Source of the DNA: Sipunculus nudus
Lineage: Eukaryota > Annelida > Sipuncula > Golfingiida > Sipunculidae
Length of the DNA: 64,000 bases
NCBI GenBank assembly: GCA_026874595.1
Contig: CM049315.1
Location: 36,596,164-36,660,163, forward strand
Reading direction: 5' to 3'
Numbering within the stretch: the stretch's first letter is position 1; each line of letters opens with the position of its first letter. A program made the position numbers and the translations under genes. The notes below the pieces were generated by a model, which searched no databases, was not told where the DNA came from, and saw only the letters and a program-made list of their open reading frames with translations. Of the stretch, positions 42,556 through 54,805 are shown piece after piece.

Positions 42556-45500
42556 TTACTTCACATACATTTATCTTCTTTTTACCAATGCAAATGACTT
42601 TTCTTAATTTCAAGTTTCGTTGAATGTAAAATGTTACGATTTTATATGTTACTGTGCATGATGTAATGTCTATCCTCCCATATATAAGGAGGACAGCTTT
42701 CTGTTAAATATTTCACAGAAATATTAATCATGTTATTAATATATAGAATGCGCCAACTGTGTTAACCTGACGTTCTCCGAGTATAATGATACTTTCCACA
42801 TTTTAAATACATTGAAAGAATATTAACCCTTATTAATCCTATTAAACGGTGAACTGTTTATGATAGCAAGGGAAATCATTTGTTGAAAAATAAAGGATTG
42901 AATATTATATTTACACAATATTCTACATTGTGTAACAGCTGACATGATTGTTTTTAGTTTCACTGTTTCATTTCATTCTCACCAATGTATTTAATACATT
43001 TTTATATGTATTACCATTATAGAGGAACACATTTTCACTGAGAATAAAAGGCTACGTGCACCTTAAAACGTTCCTTGTTTCATGTTGGAAAAGATAAAAA
43101 AAACATTGAAACTATACATCTGCATTCTAATGAATGCAAGCCTTCACGTCATGCAGAGTCCCTAATGTTGGATGCACTTAATTATTCGGCCAATATTCCC
43201 AAATTCATTCGTGAGAAATTGACTTAATTTGTAGAAATTCCCTGGTGACATTCTTTAATCCAGATCTTGTGCCGAATCGACACAAAAATCTAATCGATCG
43301 TTTATAGGCCCATTCACAAAATGCCCTAAAATGATATTCCATTCATGATTGCACGAGTCATGATGTGAACAACCACAGAAACTCGCACAGGTACCGGGAT
43401 GAACGCACCTGACGGAGGCAATAAGTTATATAAAAAACAGAAACTGATGTTGCTGAACCATTCCCAAGAATATTACAAAATCACATTCTTGATATTTACC
43501 GGTTCAGATAAATGCCGCTTACTTTTAAATGGTCCACGTTAAAAGTTTACGTCAGAATTCCGTGAGATCAACTACAAGTATTTAATAATATTGGTATTGA
43601 TGAGGATCACACAGCTGACCTGATTTTTTTATAATTCCAATAAGTTTGTTTGTTGCACCTGACTACAATATTGATTAGTTTATCACGTTTCATTTTATTT
43701 TTGTGGAAACTTTACTCGGCTTCCGCACTTCATGATCTTTTTATAATCAGATCAATTCGGTTTAAATCACAGCCGGCCGGGTCCTTTTCAGCTTTACTGA
43801 CAATCCAATAACTGTTATAAGACCTTACCGTTCAAAAGTCTTGTTCGGTCCTTCGAGAATACCTGAGGTAAGTATAAATGCCGAGAATAATAAAATAGTC
43901 CACTGTATTCGGTTATCAATGTATATAACCTTACTTCTTACTTTCTCTCTCCTATAACTAATCTGTCGGCTACATTCGATTTAGACTTTAAATACTCATA
44001 CAGATGCAAGTGTGAGGCGAAAATTTCTTGAGAAATGATTTTTTTATTTCTCACACAATTTAATGAAACCTTAGGTATACATGAATCATGATACTAGTAA
44101 TTAAAATTATTAAATCATAGGTTAGGTTGCATCCCGGTTACTGCACTGACATAGGTAAAACTTAAATATCTTCAATTAGTGAAACATCAATGGTAGTTGC
44201 TTAAGTTACTTTAACATATGTTAATTTAGAGGCCGTTTAGTTAAACACTTTTTGAGTGTATTACCTATGTTATATTCCTTCTGCTGATTAATATGCTTAG
44301 AGTATACCGATTAAGCTAGCCTCCAGGTAAACAGTTAACTTAAACGTTAAATACAGCTGTAGGACATACTTAATGTATACGGCGTTGACATTTAAATATA
44401 ACTGTATAGATAAAGTGTTTTACAGATTAAGATATGGCAAAGGTTTATTTTACAGCGGTTTTCCGTGCTTAAGTGTATCTTGTTTAGGTTTTAAGAGCAG
44501 AAACCGCCAAAATCATAAATGACAGTTAATGATGGGTAAAGTAATTGATTTTTAATACAATCAGATATTACCAAAGTAGCTTAACAGAGGTTACGGGGAT
44601 CCCATATGGAGAACATTCCTGGTGACCCGGGAGATTACAACAAATCGATAATACGCCGCTGTCTTAAATCCGATTAGCGAGCGAGGAACAGCTGTCGGAT
44701 ACATTCTCCTGGTATGTTAGGGGCAGTGATGTGTATCGTGGATCCCAGATAACATTGTACACAAACTCACCAGTCTCCCCTAATATGTGGATGACCAACT
44801 CATGACGCTGCTGCTCCCACTATAGGACTCACGACAGGACACATACCCGAAAACCCTGCCTTCATTCATAATGTCTGTCGGGGAGAATTACTCTGTTGAA
44901 CTACTTAGGAAAATTAAATCTGCATCTTACCCCAGAACATCCGATAAAGTTATGTTGATTCCCATGGCCTCAACTAAGGATATATAGACTCACATTCGCC
45001 TTCCCAGCATGCATTGGCGACAAATAGAGGGGGGGGGGACAGGTAGGGTAGTAGTGTGATAAGGCAATGTGAGATGCAAACCGCTTGATTGACCACAGGC
45101 TTATAGTGACCAAAAATGACGATTCACATTATACCAAAGAAGCAGCTGCAATTGACCATGTTCATGCAGTTAATCATACGACCAAGCTGACAAACAGTAA
45201 CCATGGTTGAAACACTTGCCGGAGAGTCTCCTGAATGACCTGCATCTTGCAGCGTTCTCTTGGTACGTTTGGGAAGTTTCTAAGACACGGCGCACGTGTC
45301 AGAGTCGACGCTACTTAGACTTGTCACCAACGTGGACGTTTAGTACCAGTTGTCCACCTACAATGTGTTGGCTTTTACAGATTATGCAGTTCTGACAATT
45401 AAAATTGGGTAGATGTAAGACTCTCGGCTGATCAGGCGGGATATCTGGTTACAGGTTACTTATAACTTTTTAAGAACCGTCATATGGTCTATGTAGAATA

Positions 45501-45963
45501 AGCTGATGAATTCTATCCTAGATGTTCTGAATTAAATTTTAAATAACAATAATGTTTAATTAAACACTTTACTCTGGTTTGCTTAATCTACCTCAGGTGA
45601 TTTCTTATATTTCCTAAATTTGCATATATAGATACAAAAAAATAGATGGAAAAGTCTGAATATTCCTAGTATGATAAGTATATATTAATTACACTTGCAC
45701 AATTCACAATGACTTATGGAATACATTTTTTCAATGTATTTTCTTTCTGCATCTGTCATTTAAACAATACCGTAGATGCTGGGACCGCTTTAAACCAAAC
45801 AACCATACATCCTGAAACAATTTGCCGTTTATGAAGAAAAACAAATTTAATACAACTATAACATAACAATTTTTTCCATTATCATATATAAAAGGCAAAA
45901 GAGGAGTTTCGAATTTATCCAAAATAAGCCAACCTTACGTGCACTCTTGGCTCAACCATCTGA
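42556..45963. other. Intergenic region between the two genes
   Basis: 3.4 kb between repeat copy 2 and the GT92 stop codon. A G run lies at about 45027-45037. Short frames have no family features. Nothing recognised. Confidence 0.5.
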
Positions 45964-47484
45964 TTAATTAGAAACGCTTAATTTACTAAGGACTTTTTGT
46001 ATATTGTTTATTAGTGCCTCTTTGTGTTGTAAAACGGTTTTGTCAAGAATTCCTTCTTTCTTGAACGTCGCACACTTCATATTTTGATCTCTAAATTTTC
46101 TGTAATGATGAGACAGGCCGATGTGTGTGGGTACATCGATGCTCCATGGGTCACCAACTTGAGGAAAACGAATCCAGCAGTAATGATTAAACACCGACAA
46201 GCACCTGCGTGGGTCAATGAAGGACTTAGATATATGCAAGTACGAATTTGGCTTATCCCTTCTAAGGTACTTCAGTGCGAAGAACCTCTGGTATTCGGGT
46301 TGAGGTTCAGGAGCCCCACAGTTGATCCAAAAGTATGCGTTCCTCATTGTATACGACGGGGATGGGTCGGTGATTTTTAGATCCTTATCGATTCGCTTAA
46401 GCATATCGCTGTAGGTTTTATCTACACGCGGGATGATGAAGTCATCAAGATCCACTATGATAGCGTAACGATACCGGTACATGTTTCTATATAGACAGTC
46501 ATTCAGTACAGCCATGCTGGCAACTTGTATGTTGTCCTCCTTGTTGACTTCTCGTGGGGATGGCATGTAATGCAAATCGACGATACCTTGATCTTCATAG
46601 TATTCGAGAGCTGCCATGACCACCTCATTAAGTTGAGATCCGTTCACGGTGCTGGCGTACATGGAAAACTCAGTCACGCCGAAATATCGGTATATCTCGA
46701 TCCATTCAACCAAACGGAAGACATCGATATTGCCGTATGACACTGGACCACAAACGCCGAATTCATGAGTCCATTGGGTTCTGACCGGATGATACACCGG
46801 TAGATACGTTCGCGGTTGCTCACATTCTCGTGTCACCACGGAAACATGCGTAGGCCGGGGGTGAGCCACCGGAAGTGGACATGTAAACATATATTGTTCG
46901 TGTCTCTGTCCTTCAATTGAGTGCCCGGCTCCATTCTTTATATGCTGTAGAGGCAGTTGAATGGGTTCGTCGATGGCGTCATACCAAACGAGACAGAAAA
47001 TAGGAGATGTTATTGGAGACGAAGCCGCCAAAATCCTTATCACAGGAAGAAACCCTGTGTACGGTCTGTCATCGCAATAGGCGGAGTATAAATATATGTA
47101 ATATTTCTCCCTAGTGTACAGCTGGAGGTATTGATGGTGATAACTGATTCGGCTGATAGGTGGCCTCACTACCTGTTCGCACGTTCGATTCTTGAGTCGT
47201 TGTAAGGCCCTCTGTGTGTCCGTTTCTCGTTTACTGCCAAACTGCCCTGTCCGTCCCTCCGGTTTACGAAAATAACGGTCAGCAGGAGCATTAGGCTGCG
47301 TGTTCACTGGCATTTCAACATCTGGCATAATTTTGCCATTCTCTTGCCCCTTCTTCCTCTCATCTGGTTCTTCATGATTGTTACCTTTCCCATATTCCTG
47401 ACGAGGAGTCATTTGGTCTTGTTGAATATGATGCGGTTTATTGTGTATGAAAGAAAGGAAAATCGATACGGAAACAACAACCAT
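45964..47484 (-). CDS. GT92 family (DUF23) glycosyltransferase, type II membrane protein
   Basis: Predicted Golgi glycosyltransferase, 506 residues from the Met at 47484. Family GT92 includes galactosyltransferases acting on N-glycan core fucose in worms; the substrate here is unknown. Visible features: an N-terminal hydrophobic stretch (SVSIFLSFI), a long polar stem, the GT92 start HEFGVCGPVSYGNIDVFRL with VEWIEIYRYFGV, and the metal-binding DxD motif in YAIIVDLDDFIIPR (Asp345, Asp347), then FWINCGAP and IGLSHHYRK. The reading frame is open 32 codons further up (to 47580), but CTCCTTTTTCACAG ending at 47504 on the - strand is a good splice acceptor. The true coding exon may therefore begin at 47503 and take its start and part of the membrane helix from an upstream exon. 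One ATTAAA (45846-45851) could be the poly(A) signal. It is convergent with the pseudokinase gene. Confidence 0.88.
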   Translation of the reverse strand: MVVVSVSIFLSFIHNKPHHIQQDQMTPRQEYGKGNNHEEPDERKKGQENGKIMPDVEMPVNTQPNAPADRYFRKPEGRTGQFGSKRETDTQRALQRLKNRTCEQVVRPPISRISYHHQYLQLYTREKYYIYLYSAYCDDRPYTGFLPVIRILAASSPITSPIFCLVWYDAIDEPIQLPLQHIKNGAGHSIEGQRHEQYMFTCPLPVAHPRPTHVSVVTRECEQPRTYLPVYHPVRTQWTHEFGVCGPVSYGNIDVFRLVEWIEIYRYFGVTEFSMYASTVNGSQLNEVVMAALEYYEDQGIVDLHYMPSPREVNKEDNIQVASMAVLNDCLYRNMYRYRYAIIVDLDDFIIPRVDKTYSDMLKRIDKDLKITDPSPSYTMRNAYFWINCGAPEPQPEYQRFFALKYLRRDKPNSYLHISKSFIDPRRCLSVFNHYCWIRFPQVGDPWSIDVPTHIGLSHHYRKFRDQNMKCATFKKEGILDKTVLQHKEALINNIQKVLSKLSVSN

Positions 47485-47503
47485 CACCAGGAACAGCAGA
47501 AAT

Positions 47504-47517
47504 CTGTGAAAAAGGAG
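47504..47517 (-). other. Likely splice acceptor 5' of the GT92 coding exon
   Basis: On the - strand the sequence is CTCCTTTTTCACAG followed by ATTTCTG. A pyrimidine tract plus CAG just before a hydrophobic coding stretch suggests an upstream exon that I could not identify between 47.6 and 49 kb. Confidence 0.45.
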
Positions 47518-47584
47518 AAGACATATTGACAGCACATTAAGCTTTAATGTGTCAAAAAAATAGATAACAACAATATTCAATAAC

Positions 47585-48389
47585 AGAACATTTGAAAAGC
47601 GTTCATTAGCTACACAGTTTTATTTTAAACTGCTGAATAATTTATCATTGTGAAATTACGCTTCTTGTTAACTACGACTAAGCCATTTTAATGAGTTTAT
47701 ACATGGATTTACATGGTCATATTCATCACAATCTTTGAAAAGTTAATGCCCCACCCATTCCAGGGAAATATTTTCAGACAGGTGTGTGTGTGTGGCCTGA
47801 CCTGTTTCTCATTTTGCTGAGCACTGTGAGTGTGACACTGACGGACCCTCCGTGATATTCTTCTGGATAGATCTTCAGCTGAAATTAGATTCCCTTTTAA
47901 TCATGATTACTCCTTATTTTGAATTATTGTATTTGTCACGTTTCAAAGGGCATCGATAGATTGTATTGTTTATGTTTACGCATGAAATTCGATTTGGAGG
48001 CTGACATATTATAAAGTCATATATAGAAGAGTTGTACCTGTATTTTGCCTTTGATATTGAATTAGGCCAAAGTATGATCTAGGATCGTAGGTTTAATCAA
48101 ATTAATTTAAGACTATTTATCTTGTTCTCTTAAAATTCAAGTGTTATCAATATCCACCAACTTTTTAGGGGATATAGTTCTGACGATCTTTTAAGAATAC
48201 ATTTTTACATTTATTATACATAAGGGCCAGTTTTCTTATTCGTCCACTTTTTGTGCCTATAATATCTTTTTCACAAGCAACAGCATTTTTAAATGTAGTT
48301 CTCATACAAATTGATCGATCGCCAGCTTAATTTGCTATACATATATAGCATGACCCGGAAAATTCCATTTTCTCTGTGTTTGACAGGAA
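47585..48389. other. Region upstream of the GT92 gene
   Basis: Should hold the GT92 5' exon and promoter if the acceptor at 47504 is real, but I could not identify either. Confidence 0.4.
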
Positions 48390-49284
48390 AACTTCACACG
48401 TACACAGATACCTCATAACCAAGGTAATCTTTAATTTTGAACAAATGTAAAATAATGTAAAGAGAAAATAGTGAAACATATCTTTGTTGTGTTAGATGAC
48501 ACATGCACATTCATGATTTAAAAAATAATCTAAAACACACTGCTTAATATTTCCTTTGGAAAAAGAAACATGATCCAGGTGTGCTCCTTGAAAAACAATT
48601 TTAATCATAGAAAATAGGAATTCAATAAGCGAAGTATATCTCATTATTGGTCTAATGCACATTGTCTGCTGATGATTATTGGTTCTAAATGCATAAGATA
48701 TTTACCTATATGACCAATTATAGTGACACAGAAAGAGATTAAATAAGGAAGTGTTCTCCTCTTCCCTCTTTCTGCGGTACCACGGCGCTGATGAACTTTT
48801 AACACATGCTGATAAAAACACGTGCTCCCGAAACGTTTATGTCTTGGACTTAAGACAGGTAGCATCTGCATATTGACCATCTATTTCTACTCGTTAAATC
48901 AGTCCCTATGTGTTTCTTAAGATGAAAAAGATATTTTTTTTCCAGCGTTCCAAAGTTCGATGTAGTGGGATTCGGAAGCAAGGAGTCTTTTTAATAATTC
49001 TTACATTTGTTTGTGTCATTATATCTGGTTGAAAGTTAAGTAAAGAAAGTTCAAGTTCGTCAGAAAGATATATATGAAATCATACATTTAAACATGCACT
49101 GTGATCTGTAAATATTTATGGACTTATTTTGGGTCACACATACACAAACATACCTATACACAAACCCGAAATTGTCGGTGGGGGGGGGGGGGGTATGGTG
49201 TCGGTGTAAGCGTTAAAAGAATGCAGGCAGTTATCTCCAAAAGGGATAACATTTTATTCATACAAACGCACTAAAACGAACACA

Positions 49285-49286
<2 letters not shown>

Positions 49287-49333
<47 letters not shown>
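49287..49333. repeat. (AG)n microsatellite
   Basis: About 23 AG units, found only in copy A. Confidence 0.95.
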
Positions 49334-49335
<2 letters not shown>

Positions 49336-49375
49336 GGGGGGGGTGGGGGTGGGGGTGGGGTGGGTTGGGGGGGAT
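49333..49375 (+). other. G-quadruplex-prone G tract
   Basis: Six or more runs of 3-8 G separated by single T (GGTGGGGGTGGGGGTGGGG is part). This strongly meets the G3+N1-7 quadruplex rule on the + strand. A second G run is at about 49180-49193. Confidence 0.7.
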
Positions 49376-49415
49376 GGCGATTCATAAAATTCAGAAAATG
49401 AACATGAATCGCTGG

Positions 49416-49490
49416 AAAGTCGGCTCACTGAAGGTGGGATTCGAGCCAATGATCTTTCAATTGTAAGACGACCGGCAGTGAACCGACTTT
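49416..49490 (-). repeat. 75-nt tRNA-like hairpin sequence
   Basis: The ends AAAGTCGGCTCACTG (49416-49430) and CAGTGAACCGACTTT (49476-49490) are a 15-bp inverted repeat with one mismatch. On the - strand a B-box-like GGCTCGAATCCCACC and an A-box-like TTCACTGCCGG are present. The length and box spacing are tRNA-like, but the T arm pairs poorly. tRNA-derived relic or small hairpin element. Confidence 0.45.
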
Positions 49491-49559
49491 TCTGTGTACG
49501 TGTGTGTGTTTTTTAAGGGGAGATGTAACGTGCAGAAAACCCTGAAATGGTATGCAATT

Positions 49560-50620
49560 TTTAAATGACATCGGAATGGAAAACATAGATGACCATGTAT
49601 TGAATATGAATATTAATATGACCCCGGAATGGTAAGGTTTAGATGACACTTTAATAGTAAGGTATAGATGACCATGCAAAGATGATACTTTAATTGATGA
49701 ATCGGCAGTGATAATGCTGCATATCCCTGCATGTAATATATAAATTTGCCGGCAATATAGAGGAGTTTTTAAAAAGCCCTGCAATAGATAAGTTTGATAA
49801 GATGACCCTGTGATAGTAGCAATGGTAACTAGTGTTTAAATAACTCTTCAATAATAATATTTTGATGACCTTGCTATGGACAAAAATTTTAAGGTGAGAC
49901 TGCGATAGTAATATTAAGATAACCCTGCAATGGTGAACAATGTTAAGATGACTCTGTAACGGAAAAAATTGCAATTGTAAACATTCTTGAGATTACCCGC
50001 TGAAATAGTAAACAGTGTAGTCTGTGAAGAGTTGAGCCTACAATAGATGACCCCTTAGTTGTATGTCAAGATGACCATGCAGTAGTAAACAATGGTTAGA
50101 TGACCCTGCAGGCGTATGTCTATCTGACCGTGCTTTAGTAAGCAATTGTGAGATGGCCCTGCAGTTGTATCTTTAGGTGACCATGCAGTAGTAAACAATA
50201 GTGAGATGACCCTGCAAATGTATGTTAAGATGACCAGGCAGTGGTTAACAATGGTGAGATGACCCTCTAGGTGTATGTTTAGTTGACTATGTAGTTGTTA
50301 ACAATGGTGAGATGACAATATAGTTGTATGTTAAGCTGAAAATGCATTGGTAAACAATTGTGAGATGTACCTGCAGTTGTATGTTAAGATGACCATGCAG
50401 AAGCAAACAATGGTGAGATGACCCTGTCGGTGAATGTTTAGCTGACCATGCAGTAGTAAACAATGGTGAGATGAAAATACTGTTGTTTGTTTAGATGGCC
50501 ATATAGTGGTAAACAATGGTGAGATGACCCTGGTGGTGAATGTTAAGCTGACCATGCAGTAATAAACAATGGTGAGATGAGAATATAGCTGTATGTTTGG
50601 ATGACCATGCAGTGGTAAAC
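49560..50620 (+). repeat. 53-bp (24+29) dimeric minisatellite, copy A array
   Basis: The unit alternates GATGACCCTGCAGTTGTATG with GATGACCATGCAGTGGTAA and ACAATGGTGA. The two halves are themselves related (GATGACC-TGCA), so the array grew from a shorter ancestor. The 5' part (49560-49980) is more diverged. Confidence 0.9.
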
Positions 50621-52501
50621 AGATACCTTGATAGAACTCTGTGCCACCAACGCTCCTGTGTACCGTGTTATTTTTCTTATGAGCACGGCAACGATGTCCC
50701 GGGGCTGTTTAAACCAAGGGAAACCTATCAAGTGTTTCCGGCTGTTATGATAACACAAAGCAATAGTCGCCTGTATCCCAGTCTTAATATTCAAATATGC
50801 ACGTATAATGCAATATGGTATGGTCATTAAAACAAATATGAGATTAATTACTCACTTCACGTATCCCGAAGCCCGTAGGCAAGCAGAGATTTTGAGAACA
50901 GATAAAATTATCAGGATGTATGTTTAAGAACTGGTCATATAACACTACAGGAGATATCCTGCATAATGAAGACCCTCTGCTGAACTATTGTCACATGATC
51001 AGGCTGTGTAGACAAAATTTTGGGTTATCAAGAGAAGATTGTAATATATTTGTAATGTGGTCATACTACGCTCTTCACGAAGCAATTATACACTTCAGTC
51101 GTCCCAGACATCATTTCGTGTAAAGGATGATTTCTATAGAAAAACACCCGGGCAGGCACAGAACACCGGTACAGAAACTCTCACAGGTTTTGTTTCTTGG
51201 CCCAATGCAAAAATGGGTGTTATTAGATATCAAATGGGTTAAACAGAAAAGTTATACATATTAATACTTACGTCAGCAGCGTTACATATGCAATGTTTTA
51301 AGATGAATTTAAAGATAAATGCATAGTTGACAACGCACACTGATATTTTAACATGTGTTTTGCACGACTTGTATATATTTTCATTTAAATATACAGTCTG
51401 TGATAAAAAAAATATGTATATATAAATCCAAAAGATATAAATATGTTGATTAGGATGATAAACATAAGTTAATATAAAAATGTACCTCGTGCGACAAATT
51501 AAATTCATTCTTGGATTACAAACACGTCATACATTTAGTCTTTAAAATGGGCCTTTACCGATAACTGACGTCTATTTACCAATTATAATCCCTTACACAA
51601 TCCATAAAAGTATACCTGGACCTGATCCCAAAAAACAAAAGGTTGTTCTTTTATATATCTATTTATTTATAACATATGGAGCTCCAAAAATAATCTCATC
51701 TACTTTGAAAAAGGATATATGGCAGCAAAGTATAAGTCGACCAAATTCTTTTAAAAACTCCCACATCAAACATTTTTATTTCTATTTTCATCTTAAAAGA
51801 AGATAAAAATAATACAATTTAGATCAGATTTCCCTTGTTATGTAGTGCTTTTACCTGTTTATTAAAAAAATATTCTGTTATTTTCATGCTTTTCACTGAT
51901 CATATGACAGTTTTATAAAAACATACAAAATAGGTAAAAATTTATTTTTCCCTCCCGCACTGATTTATGAAAATAAAGTGCCTGAGAACCAAACCTTTTT
52001 TTCGTCTAAGACCAGAAATTGCAACACAAATGCTCAATACAGTTATATCCAACCACTGGATGCTATCAGCAATAATTATCTAATAAAAGTGCACATATAC
52101 ACAAACCTATGTACGGACAATATCGCTCCTAACTTTGTTCCTGGATTTGACCGATGGACCTACAGATAAAACCTGGGCTTATTATATAAATTATTGGGCT
52201 CTTAGTTATTACATACTTTTCATTCACGCAAACGAGCTGGATGTTGTTAGGTCTATACCTGGTAACTATTGGTAACCGATAACCTCAACATAAACGACAC
52301 CGATAAGGAAAAGTGCATAAGGTACACCTGAAACTGCAAAACCGTTCAAAAGAGTAAGTAACAGCAAAAGCTGGGTCCCCTACGAGCGTACGTTATCTGA
52401 TGATTGCCCGGGAGCTGATACCATCCACTGCAACGGCGTAAAAACTCGGAGTGATAAACCATGCTCCAACGATCTTAATATTTAGGTATATTACTTGATA
52501 T

Positions 52502-52504
<3 letters not shown>

Positions 52505-52542
<38 letters not shown>
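52505..52542. repeat. (AT)n microsatellite in copy A
   Basis: 38 bases of AT at the position matching the tract in copy B. Confidence 0.93.
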
Positions 52543-52550
<8 letters not shown>

Positions 52551-53939
52551 ATGATATACATTTATATACAATTGGCAAGCACACTAGGTGAGGGTTATCT
52601 CCAACCCCAAGTGCAGAGCATTGCCTGCCGCTGTGCTGCCCTGACAAACACGTACACATGCATACTTCTTGGATGTGTAGTTTTGTATGACATACTTGAC
52701 ACAGGTTTATCATGTTTACCCCAAATGTACATCCTGATATAATTTATAAATGAAGACTGGATAATTATAATGTAATATGTACTGGAAACCACATGCAGGT
52801 TTTGAATGTTTGATAGAAGGTTAATTTTCCCGATAAATAAAATATCATTATATTGAAAAATAGTGCCTTATTTATTTATTTATAAGAAGGATAAGATTTT
52901 CCGTAACCTACTTTCTCTGGGGGAAGTACAATAATGATATCTGATATATGAATCCATATGATTTATTCAATATGAAGTGTTACTTATGAGGTGATGATCT
53001 GAACTTTTTTTTTAAAGATTTAACGATGGCAAAAGCTTTTATTCATCACTATGCAATGCCCTTAAACTGCCAACATGCATGTGTACACTTAGTCAAAACT
53101 GAAATGAACCTGAAGTCGAGGCATTCAACCTGATTGGTCGAATAATGATACCATGTATAATATGCACACAATTAACAGCACCTAAAATGTATGCAATCGC
53201 TAAGCGATCACTGGCAGCCTAACCCCCAGCACCTGACGCCAACAATTGAGCGATATTTTGGGGAAAGATTAGCAAGTACACAACCGTGGAAATAAGGTCA
53301 AAGTAAAAATTTAACAGCAGGAGCAAATTTGTGATCAAGGACTAATATTTTGCCCATATTTCAGCTTTCGAAAGTAAGCTATATTGAAATTTTAGCGCTA
53401 GCAAAATAAAATATATTGACATATTCCTGGTTTAGAATTTTTGAATATAGAAATAAAGCCCCGATTCAAAAGCCATCTTGCCTCTTACTATCATGGTGTT
53501 ACATAGTCAAGGATTATCTGTCAACTGTTATCTGTCAACTGTTTCCAAATTTCTATGTTTTGATTTGAAATATGATTCTCAGTGGTGACAGCAGGCCTTT
53601 TCCTGGTGGCTTGGGGCCTGGCCTATATTTTATTCCGTGCAATTAAACGGTGCTACCGTGTAGGTCTATTTCAGTTTCCCTAGTTTATAAAAAAAAATTA
53701 TTTAGGTGGAAATTGACGACGCTACTTAACATAACAATTATGTACAATAACCATTAAAACAGCGGCAGTGTTTTAATATTTAGATCAACATAATACGATG
53801 CTTGAAGCACAGGCACCTGACACAGTTGGGAGGGGGCCGATTTAATAAGCACTGGGGGACACATTTTAATTGAAGGTAGCGGTAAGATATGCTAACAGAC
53901 AGTCGGGTGGGGGCTTTGTCAGTGCTCATTATATCAACC

Positions 53940-54340
53940 CACACATGTTTATAGACGTAGCAGCAATGATTAACATTGTTTACCCTTAGATGACAATGGT
54001 TACTTATTTTTATATGACACTGCAATAGGAAATAATGTTTTGACGACATTGCAATGATAATTAATGTTTAGTTGTTCCTGTCATGATAATATTTAGAGGG
54101 TAATGTAATGTAAAAATATATTCAGGTGACCATATAATGGTTACCAATATTTAGATGATCCTGCAATGATAAACAATGTTTAGATGACCCAGCATTGCGA
54201 TTATTATACCGTCACTGCAATTATTAACAATGTTCAGATGATATTATCCTGTAATGGTAAACAATGCTAAGGTTACCTTGCAAAAGTAGTGTTAAGCTGA
54301 TCCTTCAATGGCAATGTTCAGCTGACCCTACAATGGTAAT
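53940..54340 (+). repeat. Diverged minisatellite at the A/B boundary
   Basis: GATGATCCTGCAATGATAAA and CAATGTTTAGATGACCCAGC units, related to the main 53-bp repeat but with a shorter period. They sit at the junction of copies A and B, where unequal exchange could have occurred. Confidence 0.8.
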
Positions 54341-54805
54341 GGACAACTTCACACGTCCACAGATTTTTAAAGAAATACCTCACAACCAATGTAATCTTTA
54401 ATTTTGAACAAATGTAAAATAATGTAAAGAGAAGTGAACATATCTTTGTTATGTTAGGTGACATATGCACGTTCATGATTAAAATTAATAATCTAAAACA
54501 CACCGCTTAATATTTCCTTTGGAAAAAGAGTCTTGATCCAGGTGTGCTCCTTGAAAAACAATTCTAATCATAGAAAATAGGAATTCAATGAGCGAAGCAT
54601 ATCTCATAATTGGTCTAATGCACATTGTCTGCTGATGATTATTGGTTCTAAATGCACAAGATATTTACTTTATGACCAATATATTGACACAGAAAGAGAT
54701 TGAATAAGGAAGTGTTCTCCTCTTCCCTCTTCCTGCGGTACCACGGCGCTGATGAACTTTAAACACATGCTGATGAAAACACGTGCTCCTAAAACGTTTA
54801 TGTCT

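Larger units (their letters stand above)
48390..54256. repeat. Segmental duplication, copy A
   Basis: Matches copy B (54345-60212) in the same orientation at an offset of about 5.96-6.1 kb. Block 1 is 48390-48845 versus 54345-54805 (AACTTCACACG, CTTTAATTTTGAACAAATGT, GGTACCACGGCGCTGATGAA). Block 2 is 50620-54256 versus 56720-60212 (CAGTGGTAAACAGATA, TATGAGCACGGCAACG, CACCCGGGCAGGCACAGAAC). Copy A alone has the insertion at 48850-49560. No gene in either copy. Confidence 0.88.

Noticed and set aside
50331-50827. Overlapping - strand frames of 74-94 codons
   Set aside because: Same minisatellite in copy A, with no conserved start or family motif.
52545-52742. Similar short frames in copies A (52545) and B (58651), sharing QLASTLGEGYLQPQVQSI
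   Set aside because: The similarity is explained by the segmental duplication. Frames are short, start in or beside AT microsatellites, and lack splice or family evidence.
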